Assembly: GCA_003165595.1 (NCBI GenBank)
Contig: PLWQ01000010.1
Coordinates: 50,226-114,225 of the forward strand
Origin: Fibrobacterota bacterium
Lineage (GTDB): Bacteria > Fibrobacterota > Chitinivibrionia > Chitinivibrionales > FEN-1185
DNA length: 64,000 nt
Reading direction: 5' to 3'
This document shows positions 54,639 to 63,949 of the stretch, piece after piece. The notes under the pieces are model-generated. The model was given only the letters and a program-made list of their open reading frames with translations, made no database searches and was not told where the DNA came from. Each line of letters starts with the position of its first letter. Positions within the stretch are counted from its first letter, which is position 1. The position numbers and the translations under genes were made by a program.

Positions 54639-55772
54639 TCAATTTTCCGCCGACTTGTCGAGGTTGATCATCTGTTCACCGCTCGACGTGTATTCTTCCA
54701 CGATGGGATTGCGTATTTCGCGGAGTTTGCGCGTGACGTTGGATATCCGCTCGGTTTCTTCCAGGATCACCTTCACCCGTTCCTTCATTTCTTCGGGATA
54801 GTCGGTCATCGACATTTCGAGAAACTGCGCGTTACCCGAAATAATCATGAGGGGATTGTTGATTTCGTGATTTACCGATGCAACTACTTCGCCGATTGCG
54901 GCCAGCCGCTTGGATTTCACCAGTTCTTCCTGCGCTTTTCTCAGATCGAGGGCCATGTCGTGGAACGCGCCGGCCAGGTCACCGATCTCGTCGCCAGGGT
55001 AGCCCGAAGGGTCGAAGGAGAAGTCGCCTTTGCCGATGGCGCTCGCCGACACCTTGAGGCGGCGCAGCGAATTGGTCATGAGGCGTGAGAAAAACAAGGC
55101 AAACCAGACCGCGACGAAGATCACGATCCCCAGAATGATCATCGTCATCTGTTTGATTTCGGTGATCCGCCGTTCGGCGTCTTTGATGACGCTCTTGGTC
55201 TGCTCATCGATAAGGGCATCGGTTTCCTTGAGGGACTTGTTGACCATTTGGTCGGCCGAATCGAGCACGAGGGTAAGCGGAACGCCCTTGTCGTTGGAGA
55301 TGAGCTTCATGGAATCGGGCGGCTTGCCCGAGAATGCGAGCTGCGCAAACGACTTATCGTACAGTTCTATGTTGTTGACCATGGTTGTCATGAGGGACAG
55401 GAGCTTCATGTGGTTTTCGTAATGCGAGGAGCCCGCAACGTTTTTGTGGAACACCGCGGAATCGAGAGTGGAAATCACGCTCATTTCGTCGCTCACGGAA
55501 TCGAGCAGCTGCAGCACGATTCTGCCCGTCTGCCGGAAATTCTCCACCGATTCCGACTTGCCAATGGCCTCATACGAGGTGAGGCTCCGTCGCTTGTCGC
55601 TTTGGAGATTGGCGACCCGCAGGAGGCCGTTTTTCACCTCGTCCTGCCGCTTGAGGATGTTGGCGACGCCGTTCAAGTCGGACAGCTTATTGACAATCAC
55701 GACATATGTGACGTTGAGGAGGATAACAAAGAGAAATCCCAGAAACAGCTTGGAAGAAATTGTGAGACGCAT
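54639..55772 (-). CDS. Histidine-kinase-like sensor without ATPase domain
   Basis: 377 residues. Two membrane helices (about 5-27 and 207-231) bracket a helical periplasmic sensor of about 180 residues; then HAMP (SRLMTNSLRRLKVSASAIGK GDF) and a dimerisation/phosphoacceptor domain with the H-box VASVNHEINNPLMIISGNAQ. The protein ends 70 residues later (EEYTSSGEQMINLDKSAEN) with no N, G1 or G2 boxes: the catalytic ATP-binding domain is missing, and no such domain follows in any nearby frame. It may be phosphorylated by another kinase or act as a signalling adaptor. The start at 55772 is a choice between ATG and a TTG at 55787. Confidence 0.8.
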   Translation of the reverse strand: MRLTISSKLFLGFLFVILLNVTYVVIVNKLSDLNGVANILKRQDEVKNGLLRVANLQSDKRRSLTSYEAIGKSESVENFRQTGRIVLQLLDSVSDEMSVISTLDSAVFHKNVAGSSHYENHMKLLSLMTTMVNNIELYDKSFAQLAFSGKPPDSMKLISNDKGVPLTLVLDSADQMVNKSLKETDALIDEQTKSVIKDAERRITEIKQMTMIILGIVIFVAVWFALFFSRLMTNSLRRLKVSASAIGKGDFSFDPSGYPGDEIGDLAGAFHDMALDLRKAQEELVKSKRLAAIGEVVASVNHEINNPLMIISGNAQFLEMSMTDYPEEMKERVKVILEETERISNVTRKLREIRNPIVEEYTSSGEQMINLDKSAEN

Positions 55773-55834
55773 AGCGATGTCGGGCAAACCTCAGCGCTTA
55801 AGTGAGCAGGGCCGCGGCGCGGCAAAAGTTCATC

Positions 55835-58345
55835 TCAAAAATCGTGCCCCGCCGAAAGATAAAACAGGTTCTCGGAAAGAATGTTAAGGTCCGGGTTGAG
55901 ATTGTTCCTCAGGAGCCTTCCCCACGAAAAACGGAGCGGCCCCACCGGCGTTATCCAGGCAATCCCGAGACCCATTCCCACGGGTGCATCGCTCAGGAAC
56001 TCACTACCGAGTACTCCGATGCTTCCGCTTGCCAGCTTGTCGAGCTTCCACCGGTCGTCCCACGGCCAGGCATATCCCCAGTCGATGGAACACAAGAAAT
56101 ATATCCCCTGCTGAATTTGCAAGCGGTAATTGCCGCGCAGGAGAAGCGCGATGTCGCCGGGCAGGGTCCTCTGCCGCAGACCGAAAAACGGAAGACAGTT
56201 ATAAACGTCTATGTCTTTGAATTGTTCTTCCGGTACTGTTCCGCCAAGGTACACCTTTTCGACGTCGGGCATCGACGAGGACGCCCAGACGAAGTGCAAC
56301 TGGGGCGAAAACGTATGAATCTTCGCCACTGTAAAGTATGGAGTCGTCCCGCCGTCGAGCTTGGCAAATGTTTCGGTACCGGTAACCACGTCGTGCGCAA
56401 AGCCTAAGGTAATATAGGTCTTTTGCCCTTTTTCTGGAAAGGGAAATCTGTCAAGGTCGTCGCCGGTGAGCCGCACCATCACATACTGCATGCCCTTTTC
56501 GAACCCGCCGAAGGGGTTTTTGAGCCCGGACGACTCGTACACCGAGAATTTTTCGGCCCGTATGCCGCCTTCCAGCATCAGGAACCGATCGAGTTGCATT
56601 CCCGCGAGCGCCAGCACGCCGCCTCGTACCAAAGTCTGTTCTTCCAGTGTTACCCGGGTGATGGTTGAATCAATCGGGTCCGGGGATTGCTTACGCGTCA
56701 CTACTCCTTCGCGGGAAATGTACCCCTGCACCTGTACCATGTTTGCGAACGCAGAGGAGAAGACATGCGATTGCTGCAGCGCCAACGCATACTTTTCGCG
56801 CAGAAGCCCGTATTGGATATGCAACGTGGTAAGAATGCCGAGTCCGAAGAGATTTTCGTAGGCCGGCTGGATATAACCTTCCAGCAGGTGATACTCATCG
56901 AACCGCAGGCCCACCCTTGCGCGCCAGAATTCCTTTTCGGTAACGGTAACTTCGACAACGCCGTTTGAATCCGGACTTACTTCCACATTCCTGAACAGGC
57001 CCGAAGCATACAAGGCCGAAATCGCTTTGGACAGCGCATGCGTTGTGATGGTATCGCCGACCCTGATGCCGATCATGGACTGAACGGTGGAGAGTCGCGT
57101 TGCGGCGTTTCCGTGTACCGCGACCCTGTGGACCGTGGCCGGAGAAAAGGTGACGATGGTGCCGGAGTCGATTCCGGGCGTAAAATACATATGAGCAAAC
57201 GGGAATCCTTTCTCACCCAGGATGCGGAGAGCCGTCTTCCGAGAGGCATCTCCTGTCAAAGGTCCGCGCGCCTCACTCAGGGCCGCCGACAGCGCTGCTG
57301 CCGTTGCCGGAGGAACGCCGCGGAATCGCAGGGGCAGGGCAAGCGCATCGGCGCTGCGGCACCCGGGGGCCGATACGCCGGTATCGGCCGAAATTGCGGC
57401 GCGGATGTCGGCCATGCGCTGCATCGTGGCAGCGTAGCCGCGGGCGACCATGGTATCGATGCGCGAAAAGTCGGTGTTCACAAATCCGGCGAGGTCGGGC
57501 GTGATCACTGCGGAAGCGAGGGCGCGTTCGGCAGCCTTCTGTTTTTTCAATCCAATATTGACTACCTGGTCCATGAGGCGCACCGGATTGTCCAGCTCCT
57601 GCCTGTTCCACAGGGGAGACGTGACGTCCACGGCGACAACTGCGTAGCCGGGAAACTGCTCGCGGCAGGTTTCCACCGGAATGTTGGAGAGCAGTCCGCC
57701 GTCCATAAGGAGCATGGTGTCAATTTTTACGGGTGAGAAAATGAGCGGAAACCCGCAAGATGCGCGCACGGCGGTAGTCAGGTCGCCCCGGGAGAAGATC
57801 ACCCTGGCGCCGGTGAGGATATTCGTCGACACGATGCGCAGCGGGATGGGCAGGCTGTCGAAGTCTTTGCCGGCGAGGTATTGGACAGACGCGAATCTTG
57901 GTCCCAGCACGTTGTAAAACACCTGGCCGTCGGAAATGGATTGCGGCAGGAGCATGGTGAGGTTCTTGTCGAACCGCACCTCAAAAAGGTAGTTCCCCGA
58001 CGCATCCTTCTGGCTCATGAGAAGGTCTTTGCGGGGCACCGAGTTTACGTAAACACTGCTCCAGTCAAGAGTCTTGGCGAAACGAAGGATGCTGTCCGAA
58101 CTGTAACCGGCTGCATAGAGGCTGCCGATAATTGCGCCCATGCTCGTTCCAACAATTGCATCCGGCCTGATTCCCTGCTGCTCCAGTGCCCGTATCGTTC
58201 CGATCTGGGCGAGTCCCCGGGCGCCGCCGCCACTCAACACGAGAGCGACGCATTTCTTTTGTGCCGATTCGGCAGGCGCGGCGAATGCCGACGCAAACAG
58301 TAAGACCGCGGGGAGCAGATTAACAGGGTGGCGAAACAATGACAT
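55835..58345 (-). CDS. Patatin-like phospholipase autotransporter (PlpD/type Vd)
   Basis: 836 residues from the ATG at 58345. Signal peptide (about 5-25). Patatin domain with oxyanion loop LSGGGARGLA (about 38-46), nucleophile Ser68 in VGTSMGA and the catalytic Asp in LLMDGGLLSN near 214. Then POTRA-like (VHRVAVHGNAATRLSTVQSM IGI) and a BamA/Omp85-like barrel ending SENLFYLSAGHDF with terminal Phe. The layout is that of type Vd secreted lipases. A longer frame upstream is read from a MITE-like element and is excluded; the element's end supplies the ribosome site (GAGG, 7 nt before the ATG). Confidence 0.9.
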   Translation of the reverse strand: MSLFRHPVNLLPAVLLFASAFAAPAESAQKKCVALVLSGGGARGLAQIGTIRALEQQGIRPDAIVGTSMGAIIGSLYAAGYSSDSILRFAKTLDWSSVYVNSVPRKDLLMSQKDASGNYLFEVRFDKNLTMLLPQSISDGQVFYNVLGPRFASVQYLAGKDFDSLPIPLRIVSTNILTGARVIFSRGDLTTAVRASCGFPLIFSPVKIDTMLLMDGGLLSNIPVETCREQFPGYAVVAVDVTSPLWNRQELDNPVRLMDQVVNIGLKKQKAAERALASAVITPDLAGFVNTDFSRIDTMVARGYAATMQRMADIRAAISADTGVSAPGCRSADALALPLRFRGVPPATAAALSAALSEARGPLTGDASRKTALRILGEKGFPFAHMYFTPGIDSGTIVTFSPATVHRVAVHGNAATRLSTVQSMIGIRVGDTITTHALSKAISALYASGLFRNVEVSPDSNGVVEVTVTEKEFWRARVGLRFDEYHLLEGYIQPAYENLFGLGILTTLHIQYGLLREKYALALQQSHVFSSAFANMVQVQGYISREGVVTRKQSPDPIDSTITRVTLEEQTLVRGGVLALAGMQLDRFLMLEGGIRAEKFSVYESSGLKNPFGGFEKGMQYVMVRLTGDDLDRFPFPEKGQKTYITLGFAHDVVTGTETFAKLDGGTTPYFTVAKIHTFSPQLHFVWASSSMPDVEKVYLGGTVPEEQFKDIDVYNCLPFFGLRQRTLPGDIALLLRGNYRLQIQQGIYFLCSIDWGYAWPWDDRWKLDKLASGSIGVLGSEFLSDAPVGMGLGIAWITPVGPLRFSWGRLLRNNLNPDLNILSENLFYLSAGHDF

Positions 58346-58347
58346 AA

Positions 58348-58487
58348 GGGGACCTCTAAAAATTGTCGCGATGTCATTGCGAGGAGCATAGCGACGCGGC
58401 AATCTCCCGTAGTTCTTTGCAAAAACGCGAGATTGCTTCGCTTTGCTCGCAATGACAAAACGCGTTTTTGAATATTTAGAGGTCCCC
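58348..58487. mobile_element. MITE-like palindromic element, copy 2
   Basis: 140 nt with 13-bp perfect terminal inverted repeats (GGGGACCTCTAAA and TTTAGAGGTCCCC). Internal arms include GTCATTGCGAGGAGCATAGC and GCTTTGCTCGCAATGAC. TA lies just outside each end (CATAA before, ATAAT after). Copy 1 at 41370 is longer. The element begins 3 nt before the patatin start codon. Confidence 0.8.
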
Positions 58488-58496
58488 ATAATACCC

Positions 58497-60053
58497 TTAC
58501 CTCAATGTCCCGGTGAGAATTCCCCAGGCAACAATTTCTTTGGGCCCCTGGTAGAGATTCACCTTGTCCCACAGCGCGTAGGACGAAAAATTCTTTTCGC
58601 AAAGGTTCGTGAGATTGGGGTCATCCGTGGAATGAAGGAAGATAACCTTGGCCGCCACCGGCGGCCGCCTTTCGGGCCATAGGGCGTATTGGCTCCCGCG
58701 CGACGCGAAGTTGAGAGTAAATGTCCGGGGATGATCGGGGAGATAAAATGCCAACAGTGCCGCATCCTGATACCTGTTGGCACAGACGGGAAGGGTGTGG
58801 CTCGGATCGATGCGGGTCCGTACCATGTTTATCTCGCCGGCCAGCGCCTTCCATCCGCGTGCCTGCGCACCAGGATCGTTTTGCGCGGCAAGCGGCAAAA
58901 ACGGTACACGGATCTCCACGAGGACGGCGGCGGTGGTGACGGCCGCAAAGACGATTGAGAACACGGTGAACCGCCGGAGGAACACGCTTTTCTTTGTGTC
59001 AAGGTGCTCAAGGACAATCGGAATAAGCATGAGCCCGCTCATGTATGCGCCTGCGGCCCAGTTCGCCTCGACCTTTTTTTGAAGGCTGGAGAGAAGGAAA
59101 AAGCAAAATGGAACGAGAAAGAATACAACCGGATACAAAGCGTGCGCTCCTCCGGCTTTCTTTCTGAGAATCGAATCCAGAGCGAACCCCAGGAGTATCA
59201 TCGGGACAAGCGATAGCACGCCCAACTGGCCGGCGACAAATTCGCCAAGCAGATCGAAATGCAGCGCCGCGTGCGAATCAACGCCGTGCTGCAATTGGAA
59301 GAGAATGCTTTCCCAGTGATGACGATGGTTCCAGACGAGGTTGGGCATCCACACCAGCGCGCCGATGGCGAAGGAGATCCAGGGTTGCCATCGCCCAATC
59401 CAACGACGGTGGTCTCTTGATATAATGATAAAGACGACGAGCGATGCCGGGAAAAGTACGAAGGTGTATTTCGAAAGCATGCCCAGGCCGCACAATACGC
59501 CCAGCAAAAGCCACCAGAAGGTTTTTGATTCGAACACGGCCTTGTACCCGGCGAGGAGCGACAGCGACCAGAAAAGCACGAGCGGGATGTCCGGCGTTGC
59601 AAGCATCGAACCGACGCCGAAAAGAAGGATGACATTGGACAATACTGCCCAGGTGATAAGGGGAAAGGCAGTTCGCACGAATTTCTTGAGGAGAAGGTAC
59701 GAAGCCACCGAGGCGCCCAGCGCGGCTCCGCACATGAGGAACCTGACGCCCAGGACCGTGTCTCCGAACAGCGCGCGCGACAAGGCTATAAACCATGCAA
59801 TCATGGGCGGGTGGTCGAAATAGCCGAAGGCGGGGCTCCTCGACCATTCCCAGTAGTAAGCTTCGTCGGGCAGGAGACCCAGAAAGCCTGCGTACACCAG
59901 CCGAAAGACGAACAGGGCGGCAAGCAGCGCGTAAACGAGGATGTCGGTACGCTTGGAATCCGGTCGCGCGGTTTCGAACAGCGATGAGGTGTTATCCGGT
60001 TGCCTGTTTATACGAACCCCGCGTTCCTTTAAGGGGGAGATGCCCGTTTGCAC
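58497..60053 (-). CDS. GT39-type (ArnT/PMT-like) membrane glycosyltransferase
   Basis: 518 residues with about 10-12 membrane segments and a C-terminal periplasmic domain (about 405-518). The first loop has the conserved acidic motif LPDEAYYWEW (Asp63, Glu64), then YFDHPPMIAW. This is the pattern of lipid-linked-sugar-using transferases of the ArnT/dolichyl-P-mannose family, which decorate lipid A, glycans or proteins at the outer face of the inner membrane. The GTG start at 60053 lacks a good ribosome site and the frame might start later. Upstream it is divergent from the gene at 60165. Confidence 0.85.
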   Translation of the reverse strand: MQTGISPLKERGVRINRQPDNTSSLFETARPDSKRTDILVYALLAALFVFRLVYAGFLGLLPDEAYYWEWSRSPAFGYFDHPPMIAWFIALSRALFGDTVLGVRFLMCGAALGASVASYLLLKKFVRTAFPLITWAVLSNVILLFGVGSMLATPDIPLVLFWSLSLLAGYKAVFESKTFWWLLLGVLCGLGMLSKYTFVLFPASLVVFIIISRDHRRWIGRWQPWISFAIGALVWMPNLVWNHRHHWESILFQLQHGVDSHAALHFDLLGEFVAGQLGVLSLVPMILLGFALDSILRKKAGGAHALYPVVFFLVPFCFFLLSSLQKKVEANWAAGAYMSGLMLIPIVLEHLDTKKSVFLRRFTVFSIVFAAVTTAAVLVEIRVPFLPLAAQNDPGAQARGWKALAGEINMVRTRIDPSHTLPVCANRYQDAALLAFYLPDHPRTFTLNFASRGSQYALWPERRPPVAAKVIFLHSTDDPNLTNLCEKNFSSYALWDKVNLYQGPKEIVAWGILTGTLR

Positions 60054-60164
60054 GCCGGCATCAAATGGTCAAAAAAAAATACTATCCGGCGCGGCGTGAA
60101 ATGCCTTTTGTTAATGGAAAACTTTTCGTATTTTCCATCAGAGATCGCCCCCGGGGGAAAAATC

Positions 60165-61802
60165 GTGAAGATCATAGAGTCTCCGCATCGGCGCCGTTGG
60201 CCTGTCGCGCAGCTTTTCGCGCTCACGTTCTGCTGCGCCGCATGGCCTCTGTCAATCCGCACAACAGTGCTTCCGCGCGATATGCACGAGGCCGAAATCA
60301 TGCTCAGGGAAGGCTCGCTCGATTCCCTCGAATGGGATCTTTTGCAACCGTATTATGTTGCGCCCATCAATGTGCCGCAGGGCGAACTGGCCCTTCTGTG
60401 CGACCTGTTCGACATGCGGCTGGGGAACCTTCCCGTGTCGCAGGAGCAGCTCTCCGTGTACCAGCCCTGGGACACGGCCGCGCGGGACCGTTTCTTTGCC
60501 GACTATCCTGAGCTTGTCAAATACGAACCGATCCTTTCGTTTTCCCGGACCGGGGTCCGGCATGATGCAACCGCGGGCATGGCCGTATCGGCGGATAACC
60601 GGTTGCGCGCCACGGCATCGTCCCGGTTTTCGGTGCAGCCTGCCGCCGGCGTGCTCGTGAACGGCAGCATCGGCCACGGCGATACCGCGGATTTGTGGGT
60701 CAAGCGAAGCGTTTCGGTATCGGTGCCGAACATCCTCTCCATCGTGGCCGGCAATTTTGCAATGGCCGAGGATAACGGACTGTTTTATGGCTATTTTCCC
60801 GGCGGGTCCGGCCCGGTCACCACCTTTTCAAACTGGAAATACTCCGGCTCCCGCGCCTGGAACGGGTTGTGCATCCGGTCCGACCGCTGGAAAGCGGCCC
60901 GGGTCTCGGCTTTTTACCATGAACGTTTCACGGAGCAGGCCCTTGGCATGTTTTGCGACGCAGGGCCGTCGGAAGCGCTGCGGGTAACTACCGGTGTTTC
61001 CAGGATCGCACACGGCGCGTCCGACAGCATGCCGCCCGCAAACGATATCTATTTTCACTGCGGCCTGTCCGGCTCGGCGTCGGGCTTCGACTACTCCGTA
61101 AACGGGGGCTCGGCCAAGAGCAATCCGCTGGCGGTTCCCGTCACCGCGCAATGCGGCCGCAAAAGCGGAAGCGCGTCATTCAGCGTGCTTGTCGCGCGCA
61201 TTCCGGGCGGCCTTGTCCTGTCGCGGAGCAAGATCGCGTTCGACTGCCGCAACGAACTTGACATGAGCGACAGTGCGGCCCGGGGTGACCTTACGGTCGC
61301 CGATTGCCGCACCTCCCTCACGCTCTCCCGCGCCTTTGCTACGTCGTTGTCGATGTCCTACATAGCTTCGGAAAACCGTGAGGCCCTTGCGGCGGGCGCC
61401 GGCGCGTCCGGAAAGGGATGGGTGGATTACCGGGTATCGTATGCGTATCATATGTCCACGGCCTCGCAGCAGGAAACCCACAAGGCAAGTTTTTCAATCG
61501 AGCGGTCCCTGTCACGATTTGTTAGACCCGGGATCTTGGGCGACTGTTACCTCACCAGCGCGGGATTCGGCAGCGTTCGCGGCCGGCTGCCGATGACTGT
61601 GTCGTGGCCGGGCGTGCTGCTTGTGACGCCGTATGCCGAAGTGTATGCGAACACGTCGCAGGCGAGATCGTACACGGCGGGACTCAAAGAGGAACTCCAT
61701 ATTTCCGACAGAACGTGGTGCAATTGCGATGCGTCAACGTCTCTGGATCAAACCAACGCACAGGAGTGGAACATCAATGCGAGGGCTTATTTCTGTTTTT
61801 AG
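60165..61802 (+). CDS. Secreted outer-membrane-type protein, function unknown
   Basis: 545 residues from a GTG at 60165 behind a G-rich site; the frame is open to an ATG at 60048 but that part overlaps the neighbouring gene. Signal segment WPVAQLFALTFCCAAWPLS. The N-terminal 120 residues are helical (LREGSLDSLEWDLLQPYY, VPQGELALLCDLFDMRLGNL) and recall the helix-hairpin-helix-like head of some FCB-group barrel proteins. The rest is beta-strand-rich, ending QEWNINARAYFCF, a likely barrel with aromatic terminus. Its end overlaps the next gene by 26 nt, suggesting a joint function with that metallo-beta-lactamase protein. Confidence 0.7.
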   Translation: MKIIESPHRRRWPVAQLFALTFCCAAWPLSIRTTVLPRDMHEAEIMLREGSLDSLEWDLLQPYYVAPINVPQGELALLCDLFDMRLGNLPVSQEQLSVYQPWDTAARDRFFADYPELVKYEPILSFSRTGVRHDATAGMAVSADNRLRATASSRFSVQPAAGVLVNGSIGHGDTADLWVKRSVSVSVPNILSIVAGNFAMAEDNGLFYGYFPGGSGPVTTFSNWKYSGSRAWNGLCIRSDRWKAARVSAFYHERFTEQALGMFCDAGPSEALRVTTGVSRIAHGASDSMPPANDIYFHCGLSGSASGFDYSVNGGSAKSNPLAVPVTAQCGRKSGSASFSVLVARIPGGLVLSRSKIAFDCRNELDMSDSAARGDLTVADCRTSLTLSRAFATSLSMSYIASENREALAAGAGASGKGWVDYRVSYAYHMSTASQQETHKASFSIERSLSRFVRPGILGDCYLTSAGFGSVRGRLPMTVSWPGVLLVTPYAEVYANTSQARSYTAGLKEELHISDRTWCNCDASTSLDQTNAQEWNINARAYFCF

Positions 61803-62652
61803 GTGTGCGGCGGCGTGCGCACTGGTGTGCTCATCGTGCGGCACGCAAGGGCCCGCCTCCGGCGGCCCCGGTCTGCAATTCGTTGTGGTGGACGTAGGCG
61901 AGGGACTGTCGCAAATTGTAACTTCGGGGGGTGAAGCGGTTGTCTTTGACATGGGCGACACCGGCGCTTCGAAACAATGGATGGAAGCCTACGGCCGCCT
62001 GGGCGCGCCGCATATCCGCACCATTGTGATATCGCACAGCCATGTCGACCACATGGGCGGCCTGCGGGCGCTGCCCGACTCGCTGCGCTTTTCCGGCGAC
62101 ATTGCCGCCAGCATCTTCGAAGACACCGCGCTCATTCGCTCCACGTGCGGCGCGTGGGCGCCCCGCGTTCGGTTCAAGACCATTGCCCGCGGCGACACGG
62201 TTGCATTGCCCGGTGAATCGGCCGCACGCTGCCTGTGGCCGCCCAGAAACCTGTCTGTCCAGCTGCCCCTTCTTGACGATGACAAGAATACGTACAGTCT
62301 CTGCTTTCTTGCGCAATATCAATCGACATCGGTGCTTATTACCTCGGACATCGATACAATCGCCGAACAGGAACTTGCCGCGCGGGACGGATTCGGCCTC
62401 ATGGCCGATATCATCGTCGTTCCGCATCACGGGTCGGGCGGGTCGGTGAGCCCGGTGTTCTACGGCTCTGTGGCGCCATCCATCGGCATCATTTCCTGCG
62501 CCGCCCAGAATGCGTACGGCCATCCCGCGGCCATCGTGCTGGACATGCTGTTTCAAATGCACGTAGCCCTGCACCAGACCGCCCTGGAGGGAACAATAAC
62601 GGCCTACACGAATGGATACTATTGGACGGTGGCGGGGGAAAACAGCTATTGA
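61777..62652 (+). CDS. ComEC-like metallo-beta-lactamase hydrolase, exported
   Basis: 291 residues from the ATG at 61777, with AGGAG about 10 nt upstream. Signal or lipoprotein-like start (VFRCAAACALVCSSCG). Metallo-beta-lactamase domain: FVVVDVGEGLSQIV, VFDMGDTG, the metal motif HSHVDHMGG, LITSDID and VPHHGSGGSVSP. This order is that of the ComEC/Rec2 C-terminal domain and related free-standing hydrolases, which act on nucleic acids or phosphodiesters. No competence membrane domain is attached. It is translationally coupled to the upstream gene by overlap, so the two may form one envelope unit. Confidence 0.85.
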   Translation: MRGLISVFRCAAACALVCSSCGTQGPASGGPGLQFVVVDVGEGLSQIVTSGGEAVVFDMGDTGASKQWMEAYGRLGAPHIRTIVISHSHVDHMGGLRALPDSLRFSGDIAASIFEDTALIRSTCGAWAPRVRFKTIARGDTVALPGESAARCLWPPRNLSVQLPLLDDDKNTYSLCFLAQYQSTSVLITSDIDTIAEQELAARDGFGLMADIIVVPHHGSGGSVSPVFYGSVAPSIGIISCAAQNAYGHPAAIVLDMLFQMHVALHQTALEGTITAYTNGYYWTVAGENSY

Positions 62653-62673
62653 CCGAACCGGAATACAAATGCG

Positions 62674-62710
62674 ACGGGCGCTCGACTGCTTTGCGCAATC
62701 GAGCGCCCGT
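62674..62710. terminator. Bidirectional stem-loop between convergent genes
   Basis: A perfect 12-bp stem, ACGGGCGCTCGA/TCGAGCGCCCGT, with a 13-nt loop, lying 22 nt after the stop of the hydrolase gene and 50 nt from the end of the RRM gene. There is only a weak T-run, so it may stop both transcripts poorly or protect 3' ends. Confidence 0.6.
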
Positions 62711-62762
62711 TGTATTGATCAATCAAACGGATTTGCTAAATGCTAACTAAATTTCCGTGTGC

Positions 62763-63074
62763 TTACCACGCGCGCTGACCGCCGCCTCTGTTGCCGCGGA
62801 AACCGCCGCCGCCACCACCGCCACGATTCTCGGTGCGGGGTCGGGCCTCGTTCACCGTGAGCGGACGGCCTTTGAAATCCTTGCTGTTCAGGGCCGCGAT
62901 TGCGGCTTGCGCTTCGGCGTCCTGAGGCATTTCGACAAACGCGAATCCCCTGGGCCTACCGGTAAATTTGTCTTCGATGATCGATACGGAAGCGACTTGT
63001 CCGTGGGCCTCAAAAAGCTGCCGAAGGTCACTCTCGCCGGCATCGAACGACAAATTACCAACATAAATGTTCAT
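62763..63074 (-). CDS. RRM-domain RNA-binding protein
   Basis: 103 residues from the ATG at 63074 (GAGAGG 8 nt upstream). One RNA-recognition motif with RNP2 IYVGNL and RNP1 RGFAFVEM, followed by a Gly/Arg-rich tail ([13 protein letters not shown]). Small proteins of this kind in bacteria bind single-stranded RNA, often in cold or stress conditions. Frame, length and tail are typical. A stand-alone gene with its own promoter region (63075-63233). Confidence 0.95.
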   Translation of the reverse strand: MNIYVGNLSFDAGESDLRQLFEAHGQVASVSIIEDKFTGRPRGFAFVEMPQDAEAQAAIAALNSKDFKGRPLTVNEARPRTENRGGGGGGGFRGNRGGGQRAW

Positions 63075-63233
63075 ACGAAACACCTCTCTTGAAACTGTGA
63101 TTGTAAAGAGCCACCCGGCTCATCGGCACGTTTTGCCTGGATGGGAATATAACTTATTGCGCGGGGGAAGACAATGGAAAGCAAAGAGAAAGTTGCTTTT
63201 TGAGCGAGGCCGGATCGAGCACGCCTCGTCGCA

Positions 63234-63908
63234 TCACCACAAATGATAATTCACCCTGAGCCCGAAACCGGTAAAGTCTCCATAGTATGCGTCAACCAGT
63301 ATTTCGAACCCTTCATATTTGTACCCGGTGCCGACGCAGAGGTTATGGCTCCAGCGTATCCCGGACGATTTCACGCTGTGCCAGCCGCTGTTTCCCAGAT
63401 ACGCCAAATCGGCATTATCCCGGTAGTAGGTGGTCACGCTGTCGCTTTGGTATTCCGTTACGTTCATGAGATAGGTGTAATAGGAGCAGCGAACAAGGAA
63501 GCCGCCAAGGAGCAGCGATACTCCTTCGTCAATACTGCATACCCGTTTTCTTTCGGTTCTGCCGATTGCGCTGTCGAACCGGACGGTGTCAACGAGAACG
63601 GGGTCCGCGGTGTTTCGCGTATCGCGGGTTGACGACCATGCGTCTCCCAGCGTACGATTGTCGTTGGTGCTAAACGGAAGACCGCAGGAAACCGACACCT
63701 CCAGGAGTTTGTTGAAACTCAGGACACCGGCGCCGAAAAGGAAATCATTGGAATAGGATTTTTCCTTGCCGAAAAGATCCGAGGTCCCGTCCGTGAAGGA
63801 ATACCCGGCAAACAGGGTGGTGTTGCTGAAAAAAAGACTCGCAATGTCGTTTGAACCCGCTGAGGAGGATGTTGCAACGAGCAGCAGGACAAACAGGAGA
63901 GTTCGCAT
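63234..63908 (-). CDS. Small outer-membrane beta-barrel protein
   Basis: 224 residues with a signal peptide (cleavage near SSAGS). The mature part alternates polar/aromatic residues (TLFAGYSFTDGTS, LLLGGFLVRCSYYTYL) and ends FGLRVNYHLW, as in small barrels with an aromatic terminus. I recognise no specific family. It lies upstream of the RRM gene in the same direction. Confidence 0.75.
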   Translation of the reverse strand: MRTLLFVLLLVATSSSAGSNDIASLFFSNTTLFAGYSFTDGTSDLFGKEKSYSNDFLFGAGVLSFNKLLEVSVSCGLPFSTNDNRTLGDAWSSTRDTRNTADPVLVDTVRFDSAIGRTERKRVCSIDEGVSLLLGGFLVRCSYYTYLMNVTEYQSDSVTTYYRDNADLAYLGNSGWHSVKSSGIRWSHNLCVGTGYKYEGFEILVDAYYGDFTGFGLRVNYHLW

Positions 63909-63949
63909 GAGTTCCTTATTCGGGAAAACGGGACGAGACGCGCACTCGG

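Noticed and set aside
58346..58489. N-terminal 48-residue extension of the patatin protein (MGTSKYSKTRFVIASKAKQS)
   Set aside because: Encoded by the MITE-like element; the signal peptide begins right after the ATG at 58345.
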